64,000 nucleotides of DNA from JBNKFV01 sp050289485 (GTDB lineage Bacteria > Pseudomonadota > Gammaproteobacteria > Pseudomonadales > Cellvibrionaceae): positions 1-64,000 of the forward strand of contig JBNKFV010000017.1 of the NCBI GenBank assembly GCA_050289485.1. The letters run 5' to 3'. The translations under genes and the position numbers were made by a program. Position 1 is the first letter of the stretch. Every line of letters starts with the position of its first letter. Shown here one piece after another: positions 8,293 through 16,993 of the stretch. The notes below the pieces were generated by a model. That model did no database searches. It was not told where the DNA came from and saw nothing but the letters and a program-made list of their open reading frames with translations.

Positions 8293-9957
8293 ATGTATGT
8301 ATATGACAGCCATGACTTCCAGATTATTCGCGACCGAGTGAAGCAATTCAGGGGGCAAACTGAGCGCTATTTAGCGGGTGAGCTCAAAGATGAAGAGTTT
8401 CTTCCCCTACGCCTGCAAAATGGCCTGTATGTGCAGCGACTGGCGCCGATGCTGCGAATCAACGTTCCCTACGGCATGCTTAATAGTACCCAACTGCGTA
8501 AACTGGCACATATCGCTCGCCATTATGACAAAGGCTACTGCCACGTTAGTACGCGTCAGAACATCCAGTTCAACTGGCCAGAATTGGCGGAAGTACCGGA
8601 TATACTGGCAGAACTCGCTGAGGTAGAAATGCATGCAACGCAATCTAGCGGCAACTGCATTCGCAACACTACCTCTGACCAATTCGCCGGTATCGCCAAA
8701 GACGAACAACTTGATCCTCGCCCCTATTGCGAGATTATTCGCCAATGGTCGAGCTTTCACCCTGAGTTTGCCTTCCTGCCACGTAAATTCAAAATCGCCG
8801 TCACCGGTGCCTCCGCAGACCGCGCCGCCGTGCAGGTTCACGACATCGGTTTACGCCTTACACAGAATGCGCAAGGCGCCATAGGTTTTGCTGTCTACGT
8901 TGGTGGTGGCTTGGGCCGTACGCCAGTAATCGGTTCAGTTATCCATGAGTTCTTGCCAGAGCAGGATTTACTGACCTACCTCGAAGCGATTCTCCGTGTG
9001 TACAACCAACTGGGTAACCGCGACAACAAATACAAGGCGCGAATTAAAATCCTGGTTAAAGCCTTAGGTGTTGACGCCTTTAAAGAGAAAGTTGATGCAG
9101 AGTGGAACTTCATCAAAGACAGCGCCACACAGCTCACACAAGCGGAAATTGATCGCGCGAAAAGCTTCTTTACCGCACCCGCCTATGAAACGATCGATGG
9201 TGCGGCGGCAGCCAGTAAGGTAAAAACACAGGCGGATGAAAACCTGGCCTTCTCGAAGTGGCTTGCACGTAACACCATTGCGCATAAGGTACCTGGCTAT
9301 AATGCAGTTGTGCTGTCACTCAAGCCAACTGGCATCGCACCTGGAGACGTTACCGACAAGCAGCTTGAGGTCATTGCCGATCTTGCCGACCAGTACAGTT
9401 TTGGCGAAGTTCGCACTACCCACGAGCAAAACATGGTGATGGCAGATGTTAAAACCACTGATCTTTTCGAGCTGTGGCAACAACTAAAAGTTAACGGTTT
9501 TGCCACACCGAATATAGGCACATTAACCGATATTATCTGTTGCCCGGGTGGTGATTTCTGTTCCCTGGCGAACGCCAAATCGATTCCCATTGCCGAAGCC
9601 ATACAACGCGAATTCAGCGATATGGATTATGTGTATGACCTGGGAGATCTTGATCTCAACATTTCTGGTTGTATGAATGCCTGTGGCCACCACCACGTAG
9701 GTCACATCGGTATTCTTGGCGTCGACAAAAAAGGCGAAGAATTTTACCAAGTACAGCTGGGAGGCAATGCCGGTAACGAAACTTCGCTGGGTAAAGTGCT
9801 TGGACCTGCCTTTGGCGCTGATGACATGCCGGAGGTGATGCGTAAACTGCTAAACGTTTACGTAGAACAACGTAACGGCGAAGAATTGTTTATTGATACC
9901 TATCGTCGCATAGGTTTAACGCCCTTCAAGGAGCGCGTATATGCCAAAGCTGATTAA
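8293..9957 (+). CDS. cysI: Sulfite reductase hemoprotein subunit (CysI, Pseudomonas type)
   Basis: This is the siroheme/[4Fe-4S] nitrite/sulfite reductase, which carries out the six-electron reduction of sulfite to sulfide in assimilatory cysteine synthesis. I place the start at 8293 because the translation MYVYDSHDFQII matches the N-terminus of Pseudomonas CysI; an in-frame ATG 69 bp earlier adds residues with no family similarity. The product is 554 residues. The cluster ligands are visible as C-x5-C in CCPGGDFC and C-x3-C in SGCMNACGHHH. Two ferredoxin-like half repeats are present, and HVSTRQNIQFNW is the first siroheme-contacting region. The 3' end overlaps the DUF934 gene by 17 bp. No cysJ-type flavoprotein is adjacent. 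Confidence 0.95.
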   Translation: MYVYDSHDFQIIRDRVKQFRGQTERYLAGELKDEEFLPLRLQNGLYVQRLAPMLRINVPYGMLNSTQLRKLAHIARHYDKGYCHVSTRQNIQFNWPELAEVPDILAELAEVEMHATQSSGNCIRNTTSDQFAGIAKDEQLDPRPYCEIIRQWSSFHPEFAFLPRKFKIAVTGASADRAAVQVHDIGLRLTQNAQGAIGFAVYVGGGLGRTPVIGSVIHEFLPEQDLLTYLEAILRVYNQLGNRDNKYKARIKILVKALGVDAFKEKVDAEWNFIKDSATQLTQAEIDRAKSFFTAPAYETIDGAAAASKVKTQADENLAFSKWLARNTIAHKVPGYNAVVLSLKPTGIAPGDVTDKQLEVIADLADQYSFGEVRTTHEQNMVMADVKTTDLFELWQQLKVNGFATPNIGTLTDIICCPGGDFCSLANAKSIPIAEAIQREFSDMDYVYDLGDLDLNISGCMNACGHHHVGHIGILGVDKKGEEFYQVQLGGNAGNETSLGKVLGPAFGADDMPEVMRKLLNVYVEQRNGEELFIDTYRRIGLTPFKERVYAKAD

Positions 9958-10444
9958 AGATAGCGAAATCATTGAAGATAGCTGGACGTGGTTGGATGCT
10001 ACCGACGAACCTTCAACGGTGCTGGTACCAAACAACCCTGTTATCGTACCGCTGGCCGTGTGGCAGGCACAGAAAGAGCAGCTAAGCCAGCGTAAAGACA
10101 CACTCGGCGTATGGCTTAACAGCCACGAAGCTGCCGATCAACTGGGTGACGATGCCCAAGGGCTGGGCGTTATCGCCTTGTATTTTCATGCCTTTATGGA
10201 CGGCCGCTTGTTTTCTGCAGCGCGTCTTTTCCGTGAACGTTATGGCTTTACGGGTGAGCTAAGGGCCTCCGGACATTTTATCCGCGATCAGCTTTTCTAT
10301 TTAAAACGCTGTGGTGTAAACGCGTTTTCTTTTGCCAATAGTGATATCGTGCTTGAAGAATGCCTTCCCTCACTTGGCGACTTCAGCGACTGTTATCAGG
10401 CGGCGTGTGATCAACCGCTGCCACTGTTCCGGCGCCGCGCCTGA
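9941..10444 (+). CDS. DUF934 protein, CysI partner
   Basis: The 167-residue protein belongs to the DUF934 family, which is almost always encoded directly after this type of cysI. The conserved core is visible as GVIALYFHAFMDGRLFSAARL and, later, RASGHFIRDQLFYLKRCG. The start lies inside the end of cysI, so translation is coupled. The molecular role is not established; a part in sulfite reductase assembly or electron supply is inferred from its constant linkage to cysI. Confidence 0.92.
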   Translation: MPKLIKDSEIIEDSWTWLDATDEPSTVLVPNNPVIVPLAVWQAQKEQLSQRKDTLGVWLNSHEAADQLGDDAQGLGVIALYFHAFMDGRLFSAARLFRERYGFTGELRASGHFIRDQLFYLKRCGVNAFSFANSDIVLEECLPSLGDFSDCYQAACDQPLPLFRRRA

Positions 10445-10464
10445 TCTCTTCCACTACAGACGAG

Positions 10465-10490
10465 AGCCCCGGCCAACACCGGGGCTTTTT
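10465..10490 (+). terminator. Intrinsic terminator of cysI-DUF934
   Basis: AGCCCCGG (10465-10472) pairs with CCGGGGCT (10479-10486) across CCAACA, followed by TTTT. It lies 20 bp after the DUF934 stop codon. Confidence 0.9.
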
Positions 10491-10649
10491 GCATATTTGG
10501 CGCAAGCTTTATGAAGCCTTGAATTTCGCTTTTTTAGTGTTAACAGGCCCTAGAGAATACCAAACTGATCGTGCTCCATTCTCAACCAACCGTTTGAAGG
10601 CACGATAAGGCAGTGCCATAATTGTTATTCACGCATTTGAGAGTCAAAA

Positions 10650-11816
10650 ATGGAAGGGTCGCTGTTTCAATCGTTTTTTCTTATTTTTACCGGCGCGGCC
10701 ATATTGTCTTCCCTGGCGCTCTACACCCGCCAACCCTTGCTGGTTGCCTACATTGTTGTAGGTGCCATGCTTGGCCCATACGGCTTCAAACTGATCACCA
10801 ATGTTTCTCTGATTTCGGAAATCTCGCGTATCGGCATTATCTTTCTACTGTTTTTGCTCGGGCTCGATATGCAGTTCAAAGCCTTGATCGCCGTACTCAA
10901 GAAAGCAACCACCGTGGGGCTCATCAGTTCTGTGATTTTTGCCGTGATGGGGTATGCCATAGGTCACCTGTTTGGTTTCTCCCATGCGGATAACCTGATT
11001 ATCGGCATGGCCATGATGTTTTCCAGCACCATCATCGGCATCAAGCTACTGCCAACCACAGTACTGCACCATAAACATACCGGCGAAATGATGGTGGGCA
11101 TGTTGTTGCTGCAAGATTTCCTTGCTATTGCCTGCTTGATTATTCTGCTCAGTGGCGATTTGGGCGAAGTCAATTTCAGCCAACTGGGTATGACCTTTGC
11201 CGCCCTCCCCGTCGTGACCGCTTTTGCGTTTCTCTTTGTGCGCTATGTGTTGCTTCCACTCATGCACAAATTTGATCGTTTCCATGAATACACATTTCTG
11301 CTGGCCATTGGCTGGTGCCTGGGCCTGGCAGAGGCGTGTGAATTTCTTGGGCTTTCGGCAGAAATAGGGGCATTTTTAGCGGGAATTTCGATCGCCACTA
11401 GCCCGGTAGCACAGTATATAGCGATCAGCCTGAAACCCTTGCGTGACTTTTTCCTGATTCTGTTTTTCTTTTCGCTTGGTGCTCAATTCAATCTTGCCCT
11501 GCTACCGGATGTCATTGTGGCTGCCCTGGTACTGTCGGCAGCTGTTCTGATTATCAAACCCATCACCTATCGTTACCTGCTGCACGGCCAAAGTGAAAGT
11601 ACCGGGTTGGCTTGGGATATAGGCTTTCGACTGGGACAAATCAGCGAGTTTTCGCTGTTAATTACCTTTGTGGCACTCGGCGCAAACATGATTGATGAGC
11701 GAGCCTCAACGCTGATCCAAACAACAGCGATTATTACTTTCCTGCTATCGAGCTATATCGTTATTTTCAATTTACCAAATCCTATCGCGGTAAAAGACGA
11801 ATTACGGCGCGACTAA
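10650..11816 (+). CDS. CPA2-family cation:proton antiporter
   Basis: The 388-residue polytopic protein belongs to the Na+/H+ exchanger (CPA2, KefB/GerN-like) superfamily. About twelve hydrophobic helices are visible. The motif FLLFLLGLDMQF (about 65-76) and GLSAEIGAFLAGISIATS (about 235-252) are typical of the family. There is no C-terminal TrkA-N/RCK domain, so it is not a glutathione-gated Kef channel. It probably exchanges K+ or Na+ for protons at the inner membrane; the ion cannot be told from sequence. The gene stands alone, with its own 160-bp upstream region after the cysI terminator. Confidence 0.88.
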   Translation: MEGSLFQSFFLIFTGAAILSSLALYTRQPLLVAYIVVGAMLGPYGFKLITNVSLISEISRIGIIFLLFLLGLDMQFKALIAVLKKATTVGLISSVIFAVMGYAIGHLFGFSHADNLIIGMAMMFSSTIIGIKLLPTTVLHHKHTGEMMVGMLLLQDFLAIACLIILLSGDLGEVNFSQLGMTFAALPVVTAFAFLFVRYVLLPLMHKFDRFHEYTFLLAIGWCLGLAEACEFLGLSAEIGAFLAGISIATSPVAQYIAISLKPLRDFFLILFFFSLGAQFNLALLPDVIVAALVLSAAVLIIKPITYRYLLHGQSESTGLAWDIGFRLGQISEFSLLITFVALGANMIDERASTLIQTTAIITFLLSSYIVIFNLPNPIAVKDELRRD

Positions 11817-11822
11817 CTCACA

Positions 11823-12296
11823 TCAAGCCTCCTTCTCATCCGTACGAATTTTATCGCGAATATTCATCCAGATTTTACCCATCTGGTTTTTGCCGCGCAG
11901 GTCTCTGCCCAGGCCCCAAAAATGGTCATAGGCTGAAGTCTCGGCAATCAATTGATCACCGGTGGCCAGGAGTGCAGCCTTCACCTCGGGGTTCTGCTGG
12001 CATTTACTGTATAGTGCGCGGGTCATTATGGTAGTTCGCATGCTTTTCCAGCCTTTGCGCTTAGGCCGCCACCAAGCATTACCCAATTTATGGGCCTGGT
12101 TTGCATCAACGGTTAACATTTTATTGAAGGTTGACGTACCCGGAAACTTATTCGCCTGATAGTAATGTTCAGCAGTGGGCCAATGCCGTTCATCCAGCGT
12201 AAAAGAATGACGAGAGGCCGTGGAAAAAACACTTTCTTTATCAAGTCGAGAAAACGTAAGCGCTTTCTCGTATTTGTCATCGTGGGTGAATATCAT
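11823..12296 (-). CDS. ybiA: NADAR family protein (YbiA-like N-glycosidase)
   Basis: The 157-residue protein matches the NADAR (DUF1768/YbiA) family. The conserved motifs are WPTAEHYYQANKF (about 39-51), LGNAWWRPKRKGWKSMR (about 71-87) and DHFWGLGRDLRGKNQMGK (about 123-140). E. coli YbiA removes damaged riboflavin-biosynthesis intermediates by cleaving an N-glycosidic bond, and other family members act on ADP-ribose derivatives. It is convergent with the antiporter gene (6-bp gap) and divergent from mscS. The start has no strong ribosome site. Confidence 0.85.
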   Translation of the reverse strand: MIFTHDDKYEKALTFSRLDKESVFSTASRHSFTLDERHWPTAEHYYQANKFPGTSTFNKMLTVDANQAHKLGNAWWRPKRKGWKSMRTTIMTRALYSKCQQNPEVKAALLATGDQLIAETSAYDHFWGLGRDLRGKNQMGKIWMNIRDKIRTDEKEA

Positions 12297-12426
12297 ATTG
12301 ATTTACGCTTCTCAGCTTACGCAGTATTATTGAGCTTCCAAGGATAACGACGTATCCAGACAATTCCTAGGGCCTCAGCACCTTTTCTAATACCAAACCA
12401 AATAGCTTAACGACAAGGAGAACATA

Positions 12427-13245
12427 ATGGATTTTGACATTTCATGGGACAAAGTCACTGCCCTGATGACCGAATACGGCATCAAAATTTTACTGGCAGT
12501 TGTTATTTACCTGGTGGGTAAATGGCTTGCTAAAATGGTCACTAGTGTGATCCGTAAAACACTGGATAAACGCGGCATGGAGGCAACCGTGTCAGGCTTT
12601 GCCTGTAACATTGCTTATGCTTTGGGCATGACCATTGTCATCATTGCGACATTGAGCCAATTGGGTATTCAAACCGCGTCATTCGTTGCGGTAGTCGGTG
12701 CTGCGGGTTTAGCGGTTGGCTTGGCACTGCAAGGCTCGCTGGCCAACTTTGCCTCAGGCGTATTAATGGTGATGTTCAAGCCTTGTAAAGCAGGTGATTT
12801 TATTGAAGCCGCCGGTACTGCCGGTACCGTGTCTGAAATCAGTATCTTCGCCACCACCCTGAAAACACCAGACAATAAAACCATTATTGTTCCCAACTCA
12901 GCAGTCATGGGTGGCAACATTACCAACTTTTCAACGCAGCCAACACGACGTATCGACCTGGTGGTTGGAGTTTCTTATGATGCCGACCTTAAGGTCACCA
13001 AAGAAGTGATTACCACGTTGATTGAAGCCGATGAGCGAATTTTGCAAGACCCAGCCCCAACCGTAGCGGTCTCAGAATTAGCCGACTCCTCTGTTAACCT
13101 GGTGGTTCGCCCATGGGTAAATTCTGCAGATTACTGGGCAGTGCGCTTTGACCTGACAGAAAATATTAAATTAAAACTCGACGAAGCTGGCGTAAGCATC
13201 CCATTCCCACAAATGGATGTACATCTTCATCAGCTTGAAAAGTAA
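12427..13245 (+). CDS. mscS: Small-conductance mechanosensitive channel MscS
   Basis: At 272 residues this is a standard MscS. Three N-terminal helices are present. The pore-lining TM3 is seen as GAAGLAVGLALQGSLANFAS (about 96-115), with the Gly/Ala pattern needed for helix packing, followed by FKPCKAGDFIE and the beta domain. PNSAVMGGNITNFS and VSYDADL are further family signatures. It opens on membrane tension to release solutes during hypo-osmotic shock. The start at 12427 has an excellent AAGGAG ribosome site. A bidirectional terminator lies 2 bp after the stop. Confidence 0.95.
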   Translation: MDFDISWDKVTALMTEYGIKILLAVVIYLVGKWLAKMVTSVIRKTLDKRGMEATVSGFACNIAYALGMTIVIIATLSQLGIQTASFVAVVGAAGLAVGLALQGSLANFASGVLMVMFKPCKAGDFIEAAGTAGTVSEISIFATTLKTPDNKTIIVPNSAVMGGNITNFSTQPTRRIDLVVGVSYDADLKVTKEVITTLIEADERILQDPAPTVAVSELADSSVNLVVRPWVNSADYWAVRFDLTENIKLKLDEAGVSIPFPQMDVHLHQLEK

Positions 13246-13247
13246 AC

Positions 13248-13279
13248 CAGTAAAAGCCACCAAAAGGTGGCTTTTACTG
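13248..13279. terminator. Bidirectional terminator between mscS and the hybrid kinase gene
   Basis: The 14-bp arms 13248-13261 and 13266-13279 pair perfectly around AAAA. The arms carry AAAA/TTTT tracts on both sides, so the element should work for both convergent genes. The stop codon of the kinase gene lies within the 3' arm. Confidence 0.85.
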
Positions 13280-15466
13280 ACTAACGCGAGGGCGTTGTTT
13301 AAGCCAGCGTTGAACACGTTTTTGCAACTCATTGTAACGGGTGGGCTTAGGCAGATAGTCATCCATACCGGCAGCCAGGCAAATACCATGTTCGCCCTCA
13401 CTGGCATCTGCAGAAATGGCGATTATTGGCATGTGCTGCCCGGTGCCCGCCTCTGACTCTTTTTGCCGTATTGCCGCGGCAGTATCGTAACCATTCAGAC
13501 CAGGCATATTGCAATCGAGCAGCGTTAAATCAAACTGCTGCTGCGGCAACAATGTCAAAGCCTCCTCTCCGCTACTGGCGACAGTGGTCTGGCACCCCAT
13601 TTTTCTTATCATAGCGTCAACTACCTGCTGGTCTACACGTTGATCATCTACAATCAAAATATGAGGTTTCGACTCGCTAACACTCTCAGCCGCATTATCT
13701 GCATCTAATGCCAATACCAAACGTAACGCATCTTTAAGATGTTGTCTGATGATAGGTTTAAAGACAATATTAACCCGCTCAAACACAGCTTTATTATCTC
13801 GGTAAACAGCTGACTCCATATGAATCGGACTCAAGGCACACAGCACGGCTACGTTTGGCACCATGGTAAACAGCGTATTCAAGGCATTAGGCAGCTCGCT
13901 GATATCTTTTTCAGCATAAAGAAAAACCGCCTCTACCGGGTGTTGGTGCTGGGTGGGTTCATCAATGCGCTCAAGTAATGTTTTTTCATCTTTGACAACT
14001 TCAGACATCAACCCCCAATGCAAACAGGCATCGGCAATATTGCCCTGTATTTCCTCTGGAAAACCCGATAACACTATGCGCTTGGGAGGAAAGCTCGACT
14101 CGTCTGCTACAAACATACCAGTGGCTTCCATTTCCAGCTGAAACGAAAAGTAAGCATCGCCTTTTTCTGTGCGTCTAAATTGCAGAAAACCGCCCATGCT
14201 TTCCGTCAGGCCTTTACTTATCGACAAACCGAGTCCAATACCAGGATGGTTTTTATGTGCCTGTAGATAAGGGTTGTTAACCAATTCATCATCACTCAGA
14301 TCGACATGACCGCCTACATTTTTAATCGTAAAAAGTGCCACACCTTTATCATTCTCATCGATCTGCTGCTCGGCTTTAAAAAGTAGGTTTCCGCCCTGAG
14401 AGCGGTTAATCATAATGTGGGCTAGGTTTGAGAGGATCTGGGCAATACGAATGGCATCGCCCCTTACTCGTACAGGTAAAGTGTTATCAAAAATATAATT
14501 GAGCTCAAATCCCTGTCTGTTAGCTTCTATACAAAGATCCTCCAACAGGCTCTCCAAATGGCGACGCAAATTGAAGACATTGATATCCAGCACCAGGGAA
14601 TCAGAATTCAACTGTGAAAAATCTTTCACGTTGTTTACCAGGTTCAATTGTCGCTCACCGGCCTTTTCCGCAAACTGCACCCACTCTCGTTGCCTAGCAC
14701 TCAGTTCAGAGCCTTCCAAAAGGGAAAGCGCTCCCATAATATCGTTAAGCGAGCTGCGAAAATCGTTACTCAGGTTCGAGAGAAACGAATTATTGAACTG
14801 TACGGCAGCAAGAGAATCACGCTTTTCGACTTCGAGAACATTGGCGCGTTGTTTAAGCTGGTAATTTGCTTCAAGGCGATTCCAGTACGAACTGCACACC
14901 AGGCGAATTTGATTACGCAGTAAAAACAAAAGAATAATAAAGGTGAACCCATACAGGTAGCCGTCGATGGTTCCCAACACCAGTGCCGCTATCGCACTGG
15001 GTGCAATTCCCATATACATATACAGTGTCATGAAACGTCGGTAAGGGGCCATTACGTTTGTGATCGTGGCAAAAAACACAGCCGTGTAAAACCACATAAA
15101 TGACACTTCGTGCTTTAGCCCTACGGTTAGCGTCATACTGCAGAGAATCACACTCCACAATATAGCGCCACAAAATGAAGCAAAAAAATACACATTACGC
15201 CAGCGTGACGGTCCCCTTGCGTATAACACATCAAACCGGAAAAGCAAGTAACTACGAAGGAGTGTAAGCAGCAATAGACCGCACGCAAGCATCAACGCCA
15301 ACTCGGTGTATTCGTCGTAGAAACTGCCGACCAGCAGTGCGATAACGAAGACAAAAAAAGTAAACATAATGCCGCGGCGGCTGTACTTCGCCATGCGGGC
15401 GTCAGTCTCACGCATTATTTTACGGTCACGCTGAACCTTCGTCTCGGGCTTAAACAATTCCAACAT
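13274..15466 (-). CDS. Hybrid sensor kinase-like protein with degenerate kinase core and C-terminal receiver
   Basis: The 730-residue protein has about six membrane helices (33-190), a dimerisation-like helix region, an HATPase-like region (about 330-445), a degenerate receiver (about 462-590) and a good receiver (602-725). The H-box reads FLSNLSNDFRSSLNDI, where Asn234 (AAC codon at 14767-14765) replaces the phosphoacceptor His. In the G1 box, KNVGGHVD has Asn383 instead of Asp, and the second Gly is missing. The second N-box Asn is also lost. Only G2 (GIGLGLSISKG) is intact. The last receiver keeps the acidic pair D607/D608, the phosphoacceptor Asp651 and Lys707. I infer a pseudokinase that acts as a scaffold or is phosphorylated by a partner. 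No response regulator or partner kinase is adjacent. Confidence 0.85.
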   Translation of the reverse strand: MLELFKPETKVQRDRKIMRETDARMAKYSRRGIMFTFFVFVIALLVGSFYDEYTELALMLACGLLLLTLLRSYLLFRFDVLYARGPSRWRNVYFFASFCGAILWSVILCSMTLTVGLKHEVSFMWFYTAVFFATITNVMAPYRRFMTLYMYMGIAPSAIAALVLGTIDGYLYGFTFIILLFLLRNQIRLVCSSYWNRLEANYQLKQRANVLEVEKRDSLAAVQFNNSFLSNLSNDFRSSLNDIMGALSLLEGSELSARQREWVQFAEKAGERQLNLVNNVKDFSQLNSDSLVLDINVFNLRRHLESLLEDLCIEANRQGFELNYIFDNTLPVRVRGDAIRIAQILSNLAHIMINRSQGGNLLFKAEQQIDENDKGVALFTIKNVGGHVDLSDDELVNNPYLQAHKNHPGIGLGLSISKGLTESMGGFLQFRRTEKGDAYFSFQLEMEATGMFVADESSFPPKRIVLSGFPEEIQGNIADACLHWGLMSEVVKDEKTLLERIDEPTQHQHPVEAVFLYAEKDISELPNALNTLFTMVPNVAVLCALSPIHMESAVYRDNKAVFERVNIVFKPIIRQHLKDALRLVLALDADNAAESVSESKPHILIVDDQRVDQQVVDAMIRKMGCQTTVASSGEEALTLLPQQQFDLTLLDCNMPGLNGYDTAAAIRQKESEAGTGQHMPIIAISADASEGEHGICLAAGMDDYLPKPTRYNELQKRVQRWLKQRPRVSQ

Positions 15467-15512
15467 ACATCCCCCATTTACTCAGACACTTTTCCACAGC
15501 TGCTGATAGGAA

Positions 15513-15710
15513 TTATAGAATTACTTCCACTAATATGGTCTTGATAAGAAAGCCAACCAACCCCATGCCCAAGGCGATAAACAAGATGAACGTGCCAAAT
15601 TTGCCAGCTTTCGACTGTTTCGCCAAATCCCAAACAATAAAGAACATAAACAGCATCAACCCCCCAATTCCTAGGGTCATTGAAATAGATTCAAACGCCT
15701 CGTAATCCAC
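15513..15710 (-). CDS. DUF2788 family small membrane protein
   Basis: The 65-residue protein has two hydrophobic helices (about 11-29 and 38-62) joined by a basic loop, DLAKQSKAGKFG. This arrangement, with GLMLFMFFIVWDLAK, fits the DUF2788 family. It is encoded 46 bp upstream of the hybrid kinase gene on the same strand, so co-transcription is possible. The function is unknown. Confidence 0.8.
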   Translation of the reverse strand: MDYEAFESISMTLGIGGLMLFMFFIVWDLAKQSKAGKFGTFILFIALGMGLVGFLIKTILVEVIL

Positions 15711-15833
15711 AACTACCTCTGCATTCCGTCAAAATGGGTAAGTAGCGCTATTTTAGAGATTATAAGCGCCAGAGTAACCCTTTCTTTTCAGGAAAGACTA
15801 CTCTGTATAAGACGTAGGACCAGAAAGAGCTGG

Positions 15834-16799
15834 CTAGAGGTCAAGTACCAGTAATGGACTTTTCGAGCGCGAGCAACACAACAAAATCTGATCGTTATCC
15901 GCCCGCTCTTCATCGGTCAAGTAGTGATCAAGGTGTTCAGGGGTTCCCTCCAGCACGCCAGTGAGGCAAGTACCACACACACCCTGCTCGCAGGATACCG
16001 GTATGGTCACGCCATGCTGAGCCAACACCTCGACAATGGACTCGTCGGGATTAACTCTCACTACGACTCCGGAACTAGCGATTTTCACCTGGAAACTGTC
16101 GGTCACGGTAGAAGCCGCAACCTCTGCGCCAAAGTACTCAAAATGCACATTGGCATCGGGCCAGCCAGCCTCTTTTGCGCTGTTACGCACAAAGTCAAGA
16201 AAGCCGGTGGGGCCGCATATATAAAGATGCTTGCGGCTATCTGCCCGCCCTAATACCCGTTTTAGGTCAAGTTTTTGCTCAGCGGCGCCGTCATCGTAAT
16301 GAAAATAGGCTCGGTGGGCAAAGCGGCTACCGGCAATACGTTCACGATACGCTGCTCGGGATTCTGAACGAGAGCAATAATGCATTATAAAATCTGCACC
16401 GTCATGAGAGAGCTGCTCAGCCATGCACAGTATCGGCGTAACCCCTATGCCGCCAGCCAACAGTATATGCTGCTTCGCAAGAGGCTCTATGGGAAAATGG
16501 TTGCGAGGCATACTAATATTAATCAGATCGCCCTCTTGTATATCGTCATGCATGGCAATAGAACCACCGCGAGAGGCCGGATCACGCAACACGCCAATTT
16601 CATACACATCGGTGTTTTGCGGGCTACCGCTTAAAGAATACTGGCGGATTAATCCATCGCGGATATGCACATCAACATGCGCCCCGGCGGTAAATGCAGG
16701 CAATGCTTTACCTTCCGGTGAAACCAGTTCATAGCGATAAATATCTACTGCTGCCAGTTCTTTTTTTTGTACCCGTACCGTTAATAGGTCATCAGACAT
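15834..16799 (-). CDS. VanB-like phthalate-dioxygenase-reductase family oxidoreductase
   Basis: The start is set at the ATG at 16799, which has a GGAG site 8 bases upstream, instead of the GTG 12 bp earlier; this gives 321 residues. The order is an FMN-binding barrel (RQYSLSGS, about 50-57), an NADH domain (LLAGGIGVTPILCMAEQL) and a C-terminal plant-type [2Fe-2S] ferredoxin domain with CEQGVCGTC and a later Cys in LLCCSRSK. Such reductases pass electrons from NADH to Rieske oxygenases like VanA. No oxygenase lies nearby, so the partner and substrate are unknown. It is divergent from the ETF-QO gene, with a 9+9-bp inverted repeat between them. Confidence 0.85.
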   Translation of the reverse strand: MSDDLLTVRVQKKELAAVDIYRYELVSPEGKALPAFTAGAHVDVHIRDGLIRQYSLSGSPQNTDVYEIGVLRDPASRGGSIAMHDDIQEGDLINISMPRNHFPIEPLAKQHILLAGGIGVTPILCMAEQLSHDGADFIMHYCSRSESRAAYRERIAGSRFAHRAYFHYDDGAAEQKLDLKRVLGRADSRKHLYICGPTGFLDFVRNSAKEAGWPDANVHFEYFGAEVAASTVTDSFQVKIASSGVVVRVNPDESIVEVLAQHGVTIPVSCEQGVCGTCLTGVLEGTPEHLDHYLTDEERADNDQILLCCSRSKSPLLVLDL

Positions 16800-16841
16800 A
16801 CTATTCTCCACTCATGGGGTTCTATTAAAGGGCGCTTATTC

Positions 16842-16865
16842 ACCCGGCAATGATTCTTGCCGGGT
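16842..16865. promoter_or_regulatory. Operator-like inverted repeat between the VanB-like and ETF-QO genes
   Basis: ACCCGGCAA (16842-16850) and TTGCCGGGT (16857-16865) form a perfect 9-bp inverted repeat with a 6-bp spacer. It lies 43 bp upstream of the VanB-like start in a divergent promoter region and has no U-tract. The size is typical of a dimeric repressor site, but an RNA hairpin in the leader is equally possible. Confidence 0.4.
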
Positions 16866-16993
16866 AATGCCTATTCAGGCCAGTGATAAACCACTTTTGG
16901 TTATTGAGAGCGCATTTTGAGCCATGGTACATTGCAGGCCAGTTTGATCGGTACTACTAAAAGTAGATAGAAATAGCGAATTGAGGAGGCAGA

